Part shown: piece after piece, positions 14,140 to 22,300 of the stretch
How the letters are laid out: the number at the start of each line of letters is the position of its first letter
Numbering within the stretch: position 1 is the stretch's first letter
Virus record (IMG/VR): IMGVR_UViG_3300032087_002048
Location: 1 to 52,378 of that record
Reading direction: 5' to 3' (one strand)
DNA from: a virus
Length of the DNA stretch: 52,378 nt
Position numbers and translations under genes: made by a program
Notes under the pieces: model-generated
Databases searched by the model: none
Told to the model about the DNA's origin: nothing
Seen by the model: the letters and a program-made list of their open reading frames with translations, nothing else

Positions 14140-14156
14140 ATAATTTTGTAACTTTG
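14125..14156 (+). promoter_or_regulatory. Bacteroidota-type promoter for the polymerase unit
   Basis: TTTG at 14125-14128 and TAACTTTG at 14149-14156, separated by 20 bp. It is followed 16 bp later by the ATG of the 52-aa ORF and then the DNA polymerase gene. Confidence 0.75.
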
Positions 14157-14171
14157 TAAAAATCAAATAAA

Positions 14172-14330
14172 ATGGAAAAAAGAATTGAAGACTTAGAAAA
14201 AGCTGTTGGTCTTATGACTGTAATACTAGAACAGCACTCACTCCAAATACGACACCTATTGGGTCACATAGATTCATTGGTAAAGTTATATGGTGATGAA
14301 AAACAGAATGATAACGAAAAATTCCTATAA
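14172..14330 (+). CDS. Small coiled-coil protein ahead of the DNA polymerase, 52 aa
   Basis: Reads MEKRIEDLEKAVGLMTVILE at the start and ends NDNEKFL; the heptad-like leucine pattern suggests a short coiled coil. It starts 16 bp after the promoter core and its TAA overlaps the polymerase ATG (TAATG), so the two are coupled. It may be a polymerase accessory or a translational leader; the function is unknown. Confidence 0.55.
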   Translation: MEKRIEDLEKAVGLMTVILEQHSLQIRHLLGHIDSLVKLYGDEKQNDNEKFL

Positions 14331-16393
14331 TGGACTACGTATACGACATTGAATTTTACCAGAATTTCTTTTGCGTTAACTTTAGAAGTTTCCCAGATGG
14401 GGAAGAAAAGATAACGTTTGAGATTTCTCAAAGAAAAGACCAACGTACAGAACTGTTGGCATTCTTAAAAACAGATGGGCTTAGGCTTATTGGGTTTAAC
14501 AATGTCGGTTACGATTATCCTGTACTACACATGCTTATAGAATCACCTGAGATTTCTCTACTTATATGGTGGAAGAAGATTCAGCGTTCTATCTTTAGCG
14601 GTAAGGAAAAAAGATTTATGGTTTGGGAATCACAAAGACATGTTTTCCAAATAGATTTATTCAAAATTAATCACTACGACAATTTGGCTCGTAGTACCTC
14701 CCTTAAATGGTTGGAGTTTACTAAGCGATGGTCTAAGGTACAGGATTTACCTATTAAGCCTGACAAGGTTCTACAGGAGCATGAAATGACAGATATTATC
14801 AGGTACTGTTGGAATGATGTTGACTTTACTTTTGAACTGGCAGAGGATTGTTGGAACGCTGTTAAGTTTCGTGAGAACATGAGCGAAGTACTTGGTCGTA
14901 ACGTTATGGATTATTCTGACGTTAAGCTAGGGGAATACCTTAATCAAAAGAAATACGAAGAACTTTCTGGTAGAAACTGGAAAGAGTTTAGGGAAGAACG
15001 TACATTCCGTAAGAATTACAGGATGAAAGATATTATTCCTGATGTCATTGAGTTTAAGACACCTGTGATGCAGAAATGGTTGGCTGAACTTAAGGAGAGG
15101 AGTTTTATAGATGATAAGCGAGATAAGTTTCGCTATGATATAATTATAGGGGAGGATGGTTTTGAAGAAGTACGTAGGAGAGATTACCCTATTACAGATT
15201 CTCAGATAGACAAAGACTTAAAACCATCGTTACTAGCACTTAAAACTATTGTTACTTTTGCTAAAGGCGGTCTTCACACAGTTGAACTACCTAGAGTAGT
15301 TACTAAGAAGGAAGGATGGCAGTTTATGGAAAAGGATGTTGCCAGTATGTACCCTCGTGGTATTGTGGTTGATGGTATTTATCCTAAACACTTAGGTAAG
15401 AACTGGAACGAAGGGATTGCCAACGCATACGATTACAGAAACAATGTGTTGAAACCCAAGATGAAAGAACTTGAATATGGTTCTAAGGAATATCGGAAGG
15501 TTGATGACGAACAGGCTGTGTACAAGTTAGCAATGAACGGTGGTGGATTTGGTAAGCTAGGGAGCGCATACTCATGGCAGTTTGACCCATTAGCTAAGTA
15601 TCAGGTTACTATGGGCTGTGAACTTAAGCTGTTGATGTTAATCGAACAGTTTGTTATACATGGTATTAAGATTGTATCTGTCAATACCGATGGTGTTGTT
15701 ATTCATTATCCTAAGAGCAAAGAGAGTACTGTTCTTGGTATTTGTAAATGGTGGGAAGAACTAACACAATTTGTATTAGAGGACACACATTACAGTAAGA
15801 TTGTATTCTCGTCTGTTAACCATTATATAGCTGTTATCTGTGACCCTGTTACAGGAGAAAAGATTAAGGTCAAATATAAGGGAGACTATGAGATAGATAA
15901 AGAACCCCATAAAAACAACAGCCAACGTATTGTTACTATTGCTCTTAGCGAATACTTTGTTAATGATATTCCTATTAAAGATATCATTGGTAAACTTGGA
16001 TATAGGTTCGACAACAACGGTAAAGAGGAGCAAGTTAGCATATATGATTACTGTATTGGTAAGAAGAAAACAAGTAGCTGTGAGTATTGGCTTGTAAACA
16101 AAGGTAAGGCTAAGTTACTTAAAGATAAAGTTATTCGATACTACGTATCAAAAATACCAAATCAATTACTTAAGAAGTATACCAAAGGAAAGCAAGAGGG
16201 TAGTTTTGAGAAAGTTAACGCAGGTTTTGATATAACCTTATTTATGGATTTCTTTACCCCAGAATCTGTAGGAGGGGTATATAAAATAGACAATAACTAC
16301 TACATTGGTGAATGCAAGAAAATCATCGACCCTATTCTTTCTGGTACAAGAATGACCGAAGGTGGTGCGCACGTCCAAACTAAATTGTTTTAA
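14330..16393 (+). CDS. DNA polymerase, family B-like, with 3'-5' exonuclease domain
   Basis: 687 residues. Exonuclease motifs: Asp6/Glu8 (YDIE), GFNNVGYDYP near 54-63, and YCWNDVDFT near 158-166. Polymerase motifs: A as DVASMYP starting at Asp336, B as KLAMNGGGFGK near 400, and C as VNTDG with Asp454. The motif order and the SxYP form indicate family B. In motif C the usual DTD reads NTD, so Asn452 replaces the first Asp while the second is kept; in motif B the usual NSxYG reads NGGGFG. It should be the replicative polymerase. Family A is the alternative, but its motif A form is absent. Confidence 0.8.
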   Translation: MDYVYDIEFYQNFFCVNFRSFPDGEEKITFEISQRKDQRTELLAFLKTDGLRLIGFNNVGYDYPVLHMLIESPEISLLIWWKKIQRSIFSGKEKRFMVWESQRHVFQIDLFKINHYDNLARSTSLKWLEFTKRWSKVQDLPIKPDKVLQEHEMTDIIRYCWNDVDFTFELAEDCWNAVKFRENMSEVLGRNVMDYSDVKLGEYLNQKKYEELSGRNWKEFREERTFRKNYRMKDIIPDVIEFKTPVMQKWLAELKERSFIDDKRDKFRYDIIIGEDGFEEVRRRDYPITDSQIDKDLKPSLLALKTIVTFAKGGLHTVELPRVVTKKEGWQFMEKDVASMYPRGIVVDGIYPKHLGKNWNEGIANAYDYRNNVLKPKMKELEYGSKEYRKVDDEQAVYKLAMNGGGFGKLGSAYSWQFDPLAKYQVTMGCELKLLMLIEQFVIHGIKIVSVNTDGVVIHYPKSKESTVLGICKWWEELTQFVLEDTHYSKIVFSSVNHYIAVICDPVTGEKIKVKYKGDYEIDKEPHKNNSQRIVTIALSEYFVNDIPIKDIIGKLGYRFDNNGKEEQVSIYDYCIGKKKTSSCEYWLVNKGKAKLLKDKVIRYYVSKIPNQLLKKYTKGKQEGSFEKVNAGFDITLFMDFFTPESVGGVYKIDNNYYIGECKKIIDPILSGTRMTEGGAHVQTKLF

Positions 16394-16402
16394 ATATAAC
16401 AA

Positions 16403-16434
16403 TTTGTAATATCCACAACTAATACGTATCTTTG
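16403..16434 (+). promoter_or_regulatory. Bacteroidota-type promoter for the endonuclease unit
   Basis: TTTG at 16403-16406 and TATCTTTG at 16427-16434 with a 20-bp spacer, a full match on both elements. The nuclease ATG is at 16449, only 14 bp downstream, so the leader is very short. Confidence 0.85.
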
Positions 16435-16448
16435 TGTAAAGATATTTA

Positions 16449-16931
16449 ATGATGGCGTATAAACGAAAGAAAGGGAAAAATATCGTAACAAGAGGCAAGA
16501 AGAAAGACTTTAGCTTTAAAGGTATTAAGTATAAAAGTGGATTAGAAAAGAATATGGCTATCCTGTTGGATTCAGCAGGTATAGATTTTTCATACGAGTC
16601 TAAAACATTTGAAGTTGTTGAAGGTTTTAACTTTGACTTCGATTGTTACGAGAGACAAGCAAACGGTAAAGGAGATATGATTAATAGAGGAAGAAAGAAA
16701 ATACTTCCTATCAAGTATACTCCTGATTTTATAGGGGAAGGTTTTATTATCGAGACAAAAGGTTACGCTAATGAGACTTTCCCTTTACGTTGGAAGCTGT
16801 TCAAGAAAATGCTTGCGGATGCAGGTAGTATTATGCCCTTAGTTGTTTACAAGCCTCAGAAAGTATCTGAATGTGAGGAAGTAATTAAACTAATTAAAAA
16901 ACAAAATGAGCAGAAAACAAGTGGAAAGTAG
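16449..16931 (+). CDS. T7 endonuclease I-like PD-(D/E)XK nuclease
   Basis: 160 residues. A basic N-terminus (KRKKGKN…RGKKKD) precedes the nuclease core. Glu33 in SGLEKN, Asp93 in YTPDF, and Glu102/Lys104 in IIETKG match the Glu-Asp-Glu-Lys set of T7 endonuclease I and related Holliday junction resolvases. Between Glu33 and Asp93 the spacing is longer than in T7 because of a lysine/arginine-rich insert. Likely role: resolving branched DNA before packaging. ATG 16449 is followed at once by a second ATG at 16452; either could be used. Confidence 0.75.
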   Translation: MMAYKRKKGKNIVTRGKKKDFSFKGIKYKSGLEKNMAILLDSAGIDFSYESKTFEVVEGFNFDFDCYERQANGKGDMINRGRKKILPIKYTPDFIGEGFIIETKGYANETFPLRWKLFKKMLADAGSIMPLVVYKPQKVSECEEVIKLIKKQNEQKTSGK

Positions 16932-17085
16932 AAGGGCGTATTCAATATTAAACTTCTGTGAAGAACTACATGACGATATAGATGAACTATATGAACTTAT
17001 GTTGGAGGGAACAGATGCACAAGAGAAGAAGCACATCGATTTAATTATCAAAAAACTTAATGAATTAAACCTAGACAGAGTATGA
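16906..17085 (+). CDS. Hypothetical small acidic helical protein, 59 aa
   Basis: Starts MSRKQVESRRAYSILNFCEE and ends LNELNLDRV, with long acidic helices (ELHDDIDELYELMLEG). The ATG lies within the last 26 bp of the nuclease gene and its TGA overlaps the start of the exonuclease gene (ATGA at 17082), which supports translation. Function unknown. Confidence 0.5.
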   Translation: MSRKQVESRRAYSILNFCEELHDDIDELYELMLEGTDAQEKKHIDLIIKKLNELNLDRV

Positions 17086-18029
17086 AATTTAAAGACTTAA
17101 CTACAAGAGACATCGAGCATATCCGTTCTTTGTACAGAACAGGATTATCCAGAGCAGATGTTCAACAAGAATTATCAGAGCATTATGCTGTGCATACGAG
17201 GACGATAAGGAAATGGACTAAGCGTTTGGAGATTGGGGTAATGGCACAGAATGTCACAAACCCTGCTAGGATTCTTATCTATGATATAGAAACCCCTAGA
17301 CTTAGAGCAGAACTCTGGTGGTCAGGTCAACAGTATGTTAATGGTAATGACTTTGTAGACGAACCTAAGATTATAAGTATATCTTGGAAATGGTTCGGAG
17401 AAGACGAGGTATATGCAGCCCATTGGGATTTAAAGACACAATGTGATAAGAAAATGATGGAAGAATTTCTTATTCATTATAATGAGGCTGATGTTATAGT
17501 AGGTATTAACAACGATAAGTTTGATAATAGGTTTATCAACATGAGAGCAGCAAAGCACAGGTTGCACGTTAATACATTTGTAAGGTCTATAGATATACAG
17601 AAACAAGCTAAGAGGCTGTTTAGGTTACCCTCCTACAGCTTAAAATACTTAGGACAGTTCTTTGATATCCCTATGCAAAAGCAGAACCATGAAGGTATTA
17701 TTATGTGGAGAGAGATTCAATGGGGTAAGATGAAGAAACGTATTGAGTATATGAAAAAGATGATTGAATATAACGTTGGTGATATAATGGCTACAGAAGG
17801 ATTGTTATTAAGACTAATGCCACAACTTAACCTTCACTCTCATCTTGCTGTCATTCATGGTGGTGAAAAGTTTAGCTGTCCTTTGTGTGGCAGTACCGAA
17901 GACCTTGAATTAGTTAAGACCACAGCTACCTTAGCAGGTACTGTACAACACATTATGAGGTGTACTAAGGATGGTGTTATCTTTAAATTAAATAATAGTC
18001 AATATCTTAATTGGTTAAATGGAAAATAA
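17082..18029 (+). CDS. DnaQ-like 3'-5' exonuclease with N-terminal HTH and C-terminal zinc ribbon
   Basis: 315 residues in three parts. Residues ~8-50 look like a helix-turn-helix (TRDIEHIRSLYRTGLSRADV…RTIRKWTKRL). Residues ~62-245 are an RNase H-like exonuclease: Asp68/Glu70 (YDIE), Asp148 in NNDKFDNRF, and Asp234 in YNVGDIMAT, fitting the DEDD set. Cys266 and Cys269 (CPLC) and Cys294 (MRC) suggest a zinc ribbon; a clear fourth Cys is missing. As the polymerase has its own exonuclease, this one may trim recombination intermediates or degrade host DNA at sites chosen by the HTH; that is inference. Confidence 0.7.
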   Translation: MKFKDLTTRDIEHIRSLYRTGLSRADVQQELSEHYAVHTRTIRKWTKRLEIGVMAQNVTNPARILIYDIETPRLRAELWWSGQQYVNGNDFVDEPKIISISWKWFGEDEVYAAHWDLKTQCDKKMMEEFLIHYNEADVIVGINNDKFDNRFINMRAAKHRLHVNTFVRSIDIQKQAKRLFRLPSYSLKYLGQFFDIPMQKQNHEGIIMWREIQWGKMKKRIEYMKKMIEYNVGDIMATEGLLLRLMPQLNLHSHLAVIHGGEKFSCPLCGSTEDLELVKTTATLAGTVQHIMRCTKDGVIFKLNNSQYLNWLNGK

Positions 18030-18041
18030 GTTGTATCTTTG
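18010..18041 (+). promoter_or_regulatory. Bacteroidota-type promoter near the end of the exonuclease gene
   Basis: TATCTTTG at 18034-18041 is a perfect core. ATTG at 18010-18013 (20 bp upstream) is the nearest -33 match. The next ORF begins at 18048, so a transcript from here would have almost no leader. Confidence 0.7.
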
Positions 18042-18047
18042 CACGCT

Positions 18048-18161
18048 ATGATGGTAAACAACACACAAGTCAGAAACAGGTTTAATACCAAACGAAGTAA
18101 AAGTAAATTTGGTCAAACCGCAGGAACTCAATGGAAATCTAAACTACGGTTGACAGTTTAA
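18048..18161 (+). CDS. Tiny basic protein, 37 aa
   Basis: Starts MMVNNTQVRNRFNTKRSKSK and ends SKLRLTV. Highly basic and glycine/serine-containing, probably disordered and possibly nucleic-acid binding. It begins 6 bp after a perfect promoter core. A second ATG at 18051 is possible. No family recognised. Confidence 0.4.
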   Translation: MMVNNTQVRNRFNTKRSKSKFGQTAGTQWKSKLRLTV

Positions 18162-18180
18162 ATAAATTGTTGTATCTTTA
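18149..18180 (+). promoter_or_regulatory. Promoter-like element for small membrane ORFs
   Basis: TATCTTTA at 18173-18180 has one mismatch to TAnnTTTG, with GTTG at 18149-18152, 20 bp upstream. It precedes the ORF at 18205. Confidence 0.55.
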
Positions 18181-18204
18181 TAACTAAACAAAAACACAGA
18201 AAGT

Positions 18205-18372
18205 ATGGACGGAGTAATTATTGGCGTAGCAGTTGGGATAGTAGTTGCCTTTATGGTGTACAAAGCTATTGAAATACGCAAAAGAAAGGAAAATTCATCT
18301 AGTACGGATGGTCAAAGAGGTGGGGCAGACCCTAGTCTTCCAAACCAACCAGAAGAAGAAAATCACAAGTAA
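18205..18372 (+). CDS. Small single-pass membrane protein, 55 aa
   Basis: MDGVIIGVAVGIVVAFMVY forms one transmembrane segment, followed by a basic stop-transfer patch (EIRKRKE) and a polar tail rich in S, G, P and E. The topology is likely N-out, C-in. Function unknown; the position beside another small membrane ORF resembles the clusters of host-interaction microproteins in phage early regions. Confidence 0.5.
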   Translation: MDGVIIGVAVGIVVAFMVYKAIEIRKRKENSSSTDGQRGGADPSLPNQPEEENHK

Positions 18373-18375
18373 GCT

Positions 18376-18513
18376 ATGGGAAATATAATCTTAGGAGCAG
18401 TATTAGGGGCAATAGCACTATTCTTAGTATTAGACAACAACCCCAAGTTAGCAGCAAAGCTAAAGACAGTTAAGAACATTATAAAAGATAAAATCGAGGA
18501 GAGCAAGAAGTAA
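18376..18513 (+). CDS. Small single-pass membrane protein, 45 aa
   Basis: MGNIILGAVLGAIALFLVL gives one transmembrane helix, then a lysine-rich amphipathic helix (KLAAKLKTVKNIIKDKIEESKK). It follows the 18205 gene by 3 bp and ends just before a strong terminator. A small-holin or membrane-effector role is possible but unsupported. Confidence 0.5.
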   Translation: MGNIILGAVLGAIALFLVLDNNPKLAAKLKTVKNIIKDKIEESKK

Positions 18514-18541
18514 CTCTAAGTCTTTTACAATACAAACTAAG

Positions 18542-18567
18542 CCCTCCCCACAACGGAGGGTTTTTTT
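18542..18567 (+). terminator. Rho-independent terminator
   Basis: CCCTCC (18542-18547) pairs with GGAGGG (18555-18560) across a 7-nt loop, followed by seven Ts. It ends the small membrane ORF unit in the rightward direction. Confidence 0.85.
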
Positions 18568-18583
18568 ATGGTGTACTAAATAA

Positions 18584-18709
18584 ATGAATATGGATAATTA
18601 TATAATCCCTGCTCGATTCTTCAATGGAGAACATGGACAGCTTAGAGAAAAAGACCTAGAGGCATGGCGTAGTCTGGTGGCGCAGCACGCTGACATCGTG
18701 AAAGACTAA
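18584..18709 (+). CDS. Hypothetical small protein, 41 aa
   Basis: Starts MNMDNYIIPARFFNGEHGQL and ends AQHADIVKD. It lies between a terminator and the next promoter; no promoter of its own is obvious. The second Met at 18590 may be the start. Codon use is plausible but the small size keeps confidence low. Confidence 0.35.
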   Translation: MNMDNYIIPARFFNGEHGQLREKDLEAWRSLVAQHADIVKD

Positions 18710-18728
18710 AAGCGAGCAAAGCATGCTT

Positions 18729-18759
18729 TTTGTTCTTTGACATATAAATCGTATCTTTG
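18729..18759 (+). promoter_or_regulatory. Bacteroidota-type promoter for the membrane protein gene
   Basis: TTTG at 18729-18732 and TATCTTTG at 18752-18759 are separated by 19 bp. A second TTTG at 18736-18739 lies inside the spacer. The gene starts at 18788. Confidence 0.85.
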
Positions 18760-18787
18760 TGTATAACCTTAAATTTATAGAGATACG

Positions 18788-19264
18788 ATGAAGATTTTTA
18801 GAACGATTGTCCTTATATCTGTGTTGGTGTTCGCAGGTATATTATGGATAACGAAGGAGATGCCTATGATTTCACAAAGTGCGTTTGCTTTATCACCAAA
18901 CAATCATTGGTACGTATTAATGCATTTGTCAATAATTCTGACATTTGTTTTAGATGCGATATTTGGTAGGCGTGCGTGGGGATGGGCTGTTGTGGTAGCA
19001 TCAGCAGGTACGTTAGCATTTAATATGTACGACTTTCCTTTAGTACACAACTTATTTACTGCCAGTATAATGGCTACAGCAGTATTTAACTTGATATATT
19101 ACGCAACACCAAAGACAAGAAAATTTGCCATTGTAAATTCTGTTGTGGGTACAGTAGTATTTTTAATAGGATTGAATACAGATTTACATATCTTTACTGC
19201 AGAAGTTATTGCAGAGACGTGCATAGGTATTGGGATGGCACGAAGGATTTGGATAGTAAGATAA
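18788..19264 (+). CDS. Multi-pass membrane protein, 158 aa
   Basis: Four hydrophobic stretches are visible: IVLISVLVFAGILWI near the N-terminus, WYVLMHLSIILTFVLDAIF near 40-60, WGWAVVVASAGTLAFNMY near 65-85, and segments around VFNLIYY and VVGTVVFLIGL. It has its own strong promoter and is the last protein gene on the rightward arm before the tRNA. No family is recognised. Possible roles include membrane takeover or superinfection exclusion; that is inference. Confidence 0.6.
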   Translation: MKIFRTIVLISVLVFAGILWITKEMPMISQSAFALSPNNHWYVLMHLSIILTFVLDAIFGRRAWGWAVVVASAGTLAFNMYDFPLVHNLFTASIMATAVFNLIYYATPKTRKFAIVNSVVGTVVFLIGLNTDLHIFTAEVIAETCIGIGMARRIWIVR

Positions 19265-19268
19265 TAAT

Positions 19269-19340
19269 GCCTTTTTAGTATAACGGTTATTACGTCTGGT
19301 TTGTACCTAGATGATGTGGGTTCGATTCCTACAAAAGGCT
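19269..19340 (+). tRNA. tRNA-Thr (anticodon TGT)
   Basis: A complete 72-nt cloverleaf. The acceptor GCCTTTT pairs perfectly with AAAAGGC. The D arm has a GTA/TAC stem, the anticodon stem TCTGG/CTAGA encloses the loop TTTGTAC with anticodon TGT, and the T arm GTGGG/CCTAC encloses TTCGATT. The variable loop is short and CCA is not encoded. The anticodon reads ACA threonine codons. It ends directly against the stop codon of the opposing giant gene. Confidence 0.9.
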
Positions 19341-22300
19341 CTACTTTTTAGGACGAACTATTTTCTCGTAATAACTTAGTACTTCCTTGTCAAGAACTCC
19401 TGCATCTTTAAGTTGTAACGCTATTTTCTTCTCACGAGGGCTTAGTTTGTTTATCTCTGTTTCAAACAAGGCATCACCAAATACCTTAGCAAGAATAATA
19501 GCACGTACTTCCTTGTTATTCGTAAACCTCATTTCATTTATGATAGGAATGAATTGTTTCTTTTCTAACTCAGTCTTAGCCCACTTGACAGCATTTTTAG
19601 CCAAGTCTGGTTGCTCTACAAGAATCTTCTCTAAGATTTGCTCTAATGGTTCTTCTGATTCCTTTCTCTTTGACTGAATAACAGCCTGCTTAACAGCATC
19701 TTTAGTATCAAGGTGTCTTTTCCAAGCCTCAACTGTTGCAGGCTCAATGTTTGATAATAACTTAGCTGTACGGTTATACTCTGATGTACTTTTCTTAACA
19801 CGCTTTAGAGCAGCATTTTTAAAGTTCTTCATAATAGCAGTCTTCTCGTCAGCAGCAATAAGTTCACCTGCAGCATATCCAAGCCCTACATAAGGGTTTG
19901 TGCTAGGAGTTGTGATAAATGATTCCACAGCAGACTTCATTCTAATTGGTGAATAACCAACTTGGTCTCCAATTTCTTTATAAAACTGCTCTACATTCTT
20001 ATTGTATCTTCCTTCTAGTTCTTCTGGAATTTCACCTCTTGACCAATCAAGAACATTCCCAGTATAGCCATCAATACCTAAAGTTGCTACAAGAGCATCC
20101 ACAGCAGGTATACGTCCAAAAGTATTTAAAGGATTAACAGACACAGGTAATAGATTCTCATCTATTGTGTTTACTGTTTTCTTTATCCAATCTTCTTGCT
20201 CGTAATTAATCCCTGCAGCCTCAGCTATTTGTTGACGTATTACATGCTCTGTAATCCCAAAAAACGGAGTTAAGGCTTGTGCTTTAGCTATACGATAGTA
20301 TTCCAAGTTACCGTTAGCATCCTTTACTCCCATTGGATAGATAGCATAGTTTTTAAGGTCATACGGAGAAACACCTTTAAGGGTTTCAAAGTATAATTCC
20401 TCATCTGTCATATTTTTAATTTCTGGGTCTTCTTCCTCCTCATCTCTAAAAAATCCAACTAGAGCAACAGCACCATATGTTAAACCTGATGCAGCAATAG
20501 CTGTCATTTGAAAAACTCTCCAAAATGTTTCAGCAGGTCGTGATTGAAAAGCCTGCGTGGCAGAACGTGTACCCTGTGTGGCTGCATTAAGGTAAGGAAC
20601 GCCTGCGTCAAAGGCTTTTGTTAGTGTACCACCCTGATTAAAGTCAGTAATTTCTCTTGCAGCACGCACAGCTTTAGTATAAAGGTCTTCCTGTTGTTGT
20701 GGGTCTAATTGTTCAATAGATTCTACCCCTAGTTTCCTAGTTTCTTTTTTAATGGTTCTTTCAAATATAGCTAGACGTGTAGCAACCTCAGAGGCTGTGT
20801 TAAATCTATCCATAGCATTCAGAAAACCATTAATAGCCTTAGCAGGTAAAGTATTCTTTAAATCAAAGAAAGCATCTGTTAATTCTCTGTTTACCATTTT
20901 ACCGAATACACCGCTGTCTCCATATCTACCTTGTAATGTAAGGAAATCCATACCACCTCCATATTCAAAGTACTTATCATATATTTCGTTTCTAGCAATA
21001 CTAGAATAATATCCTTTAAGGAAATCCTTACCTAACTTTAATCCTTGAACAACAATGTTATTCTGTAGGATATTTAAACTATTTGTACCATACGCTTCTG
21101 AGAAACTTAGTGCGAAAGCTAAATCTCGTGGTACGTTTGTTATAAAGAACAATGGGTTACTACCTGTCGCTAGTTTTTTAACAATACGAGTACCTGTTAT
21201 AACAGACAGCCCTTCCCTTGCAGCAGCGTTAATTATCTGATTACCAGTATCAGTAAACTTAGCGTAGAAGTCTTCACGCATTAACATTCTATTTCTTATA
21301 CCGCCTACATAGTAATATAGAGACCTATATCCATCTGCTTTTCCCTCATACTTATATTTAGGATTACCAGATTCTGTCATACCAACTATAGGGTCATCTT
21401 TAACAACTCTATCTAATTCTAAAAGATATGGCTTACGCTTTACTTCTTCTTTAGTTAGTGGTTCTCCTTGCGCTTCTTTGTTTTGAATAACTTGTAAAGC
21501 AACCATAGCATCCTTAAATTCAAGAGCAAATGCTCTGTTAAGTCTGTTAGCAAATACAGATTTAGTACGACCTAGTATACTCCTCTGTATCAGACCTTTA
21601 GAGTCCATAACCTGAGATTCAGTACTACCTGTCGTAGATGATTGAATAGGGGCATCAGCAAGACTAGACGATTCAAATTGGTCTAGTTGTTCTGGCATAA
21701 ACTGACCTTCCATGTCAGCCATAAACTTAATTATCTTTCTTGGTTGGTAATCTACCTCTGCAAACTCCTCATAAGTCTGTTGGTCTATAATCTCCTCTCT
21801 CCTCATTGTTTCAAGCAATCCCTTATAATGACCGAAGAAAGAGTTTGCTCTTTTCTGTAAGTCTTTAAATGTTTTCTCTCCAAGTTCCTGTTTGTAACCC
21901 TCTAGTGCAAGTTTAGCAGATTCTGTAGTCTGCCCCCCTTGATGCTCTAACAGTTCATATCCCCTATCGGCTCTGTTCTTATCTAAAGATAGAATACGCA
22001 TTTGCTGTATCACTTCCTCTAGGTTACGTGTATTTTCTTGACTTAATCCATCAAACACCTCAGCCTCAACCTTTTGGTTAATTCTATTAGCTTGTGCATT
22101 AGCACCTAGCTTATGTACAATTAAGTTTTCTATCCTACGTGATATCCCTGCCTTACGGATTATCCTTTTGACAGATGCTTGTCTGTCTGTAAACTTATCC
22201 ATTGCTGCCTGTAATGCTTTTTCTGCAGGGTCAATAAACTTTTCTTCGCTCTTAGCTTGTTCTTCTCTTGCTTTTTCAGCTAATTCTTTAGAACGTCTTC

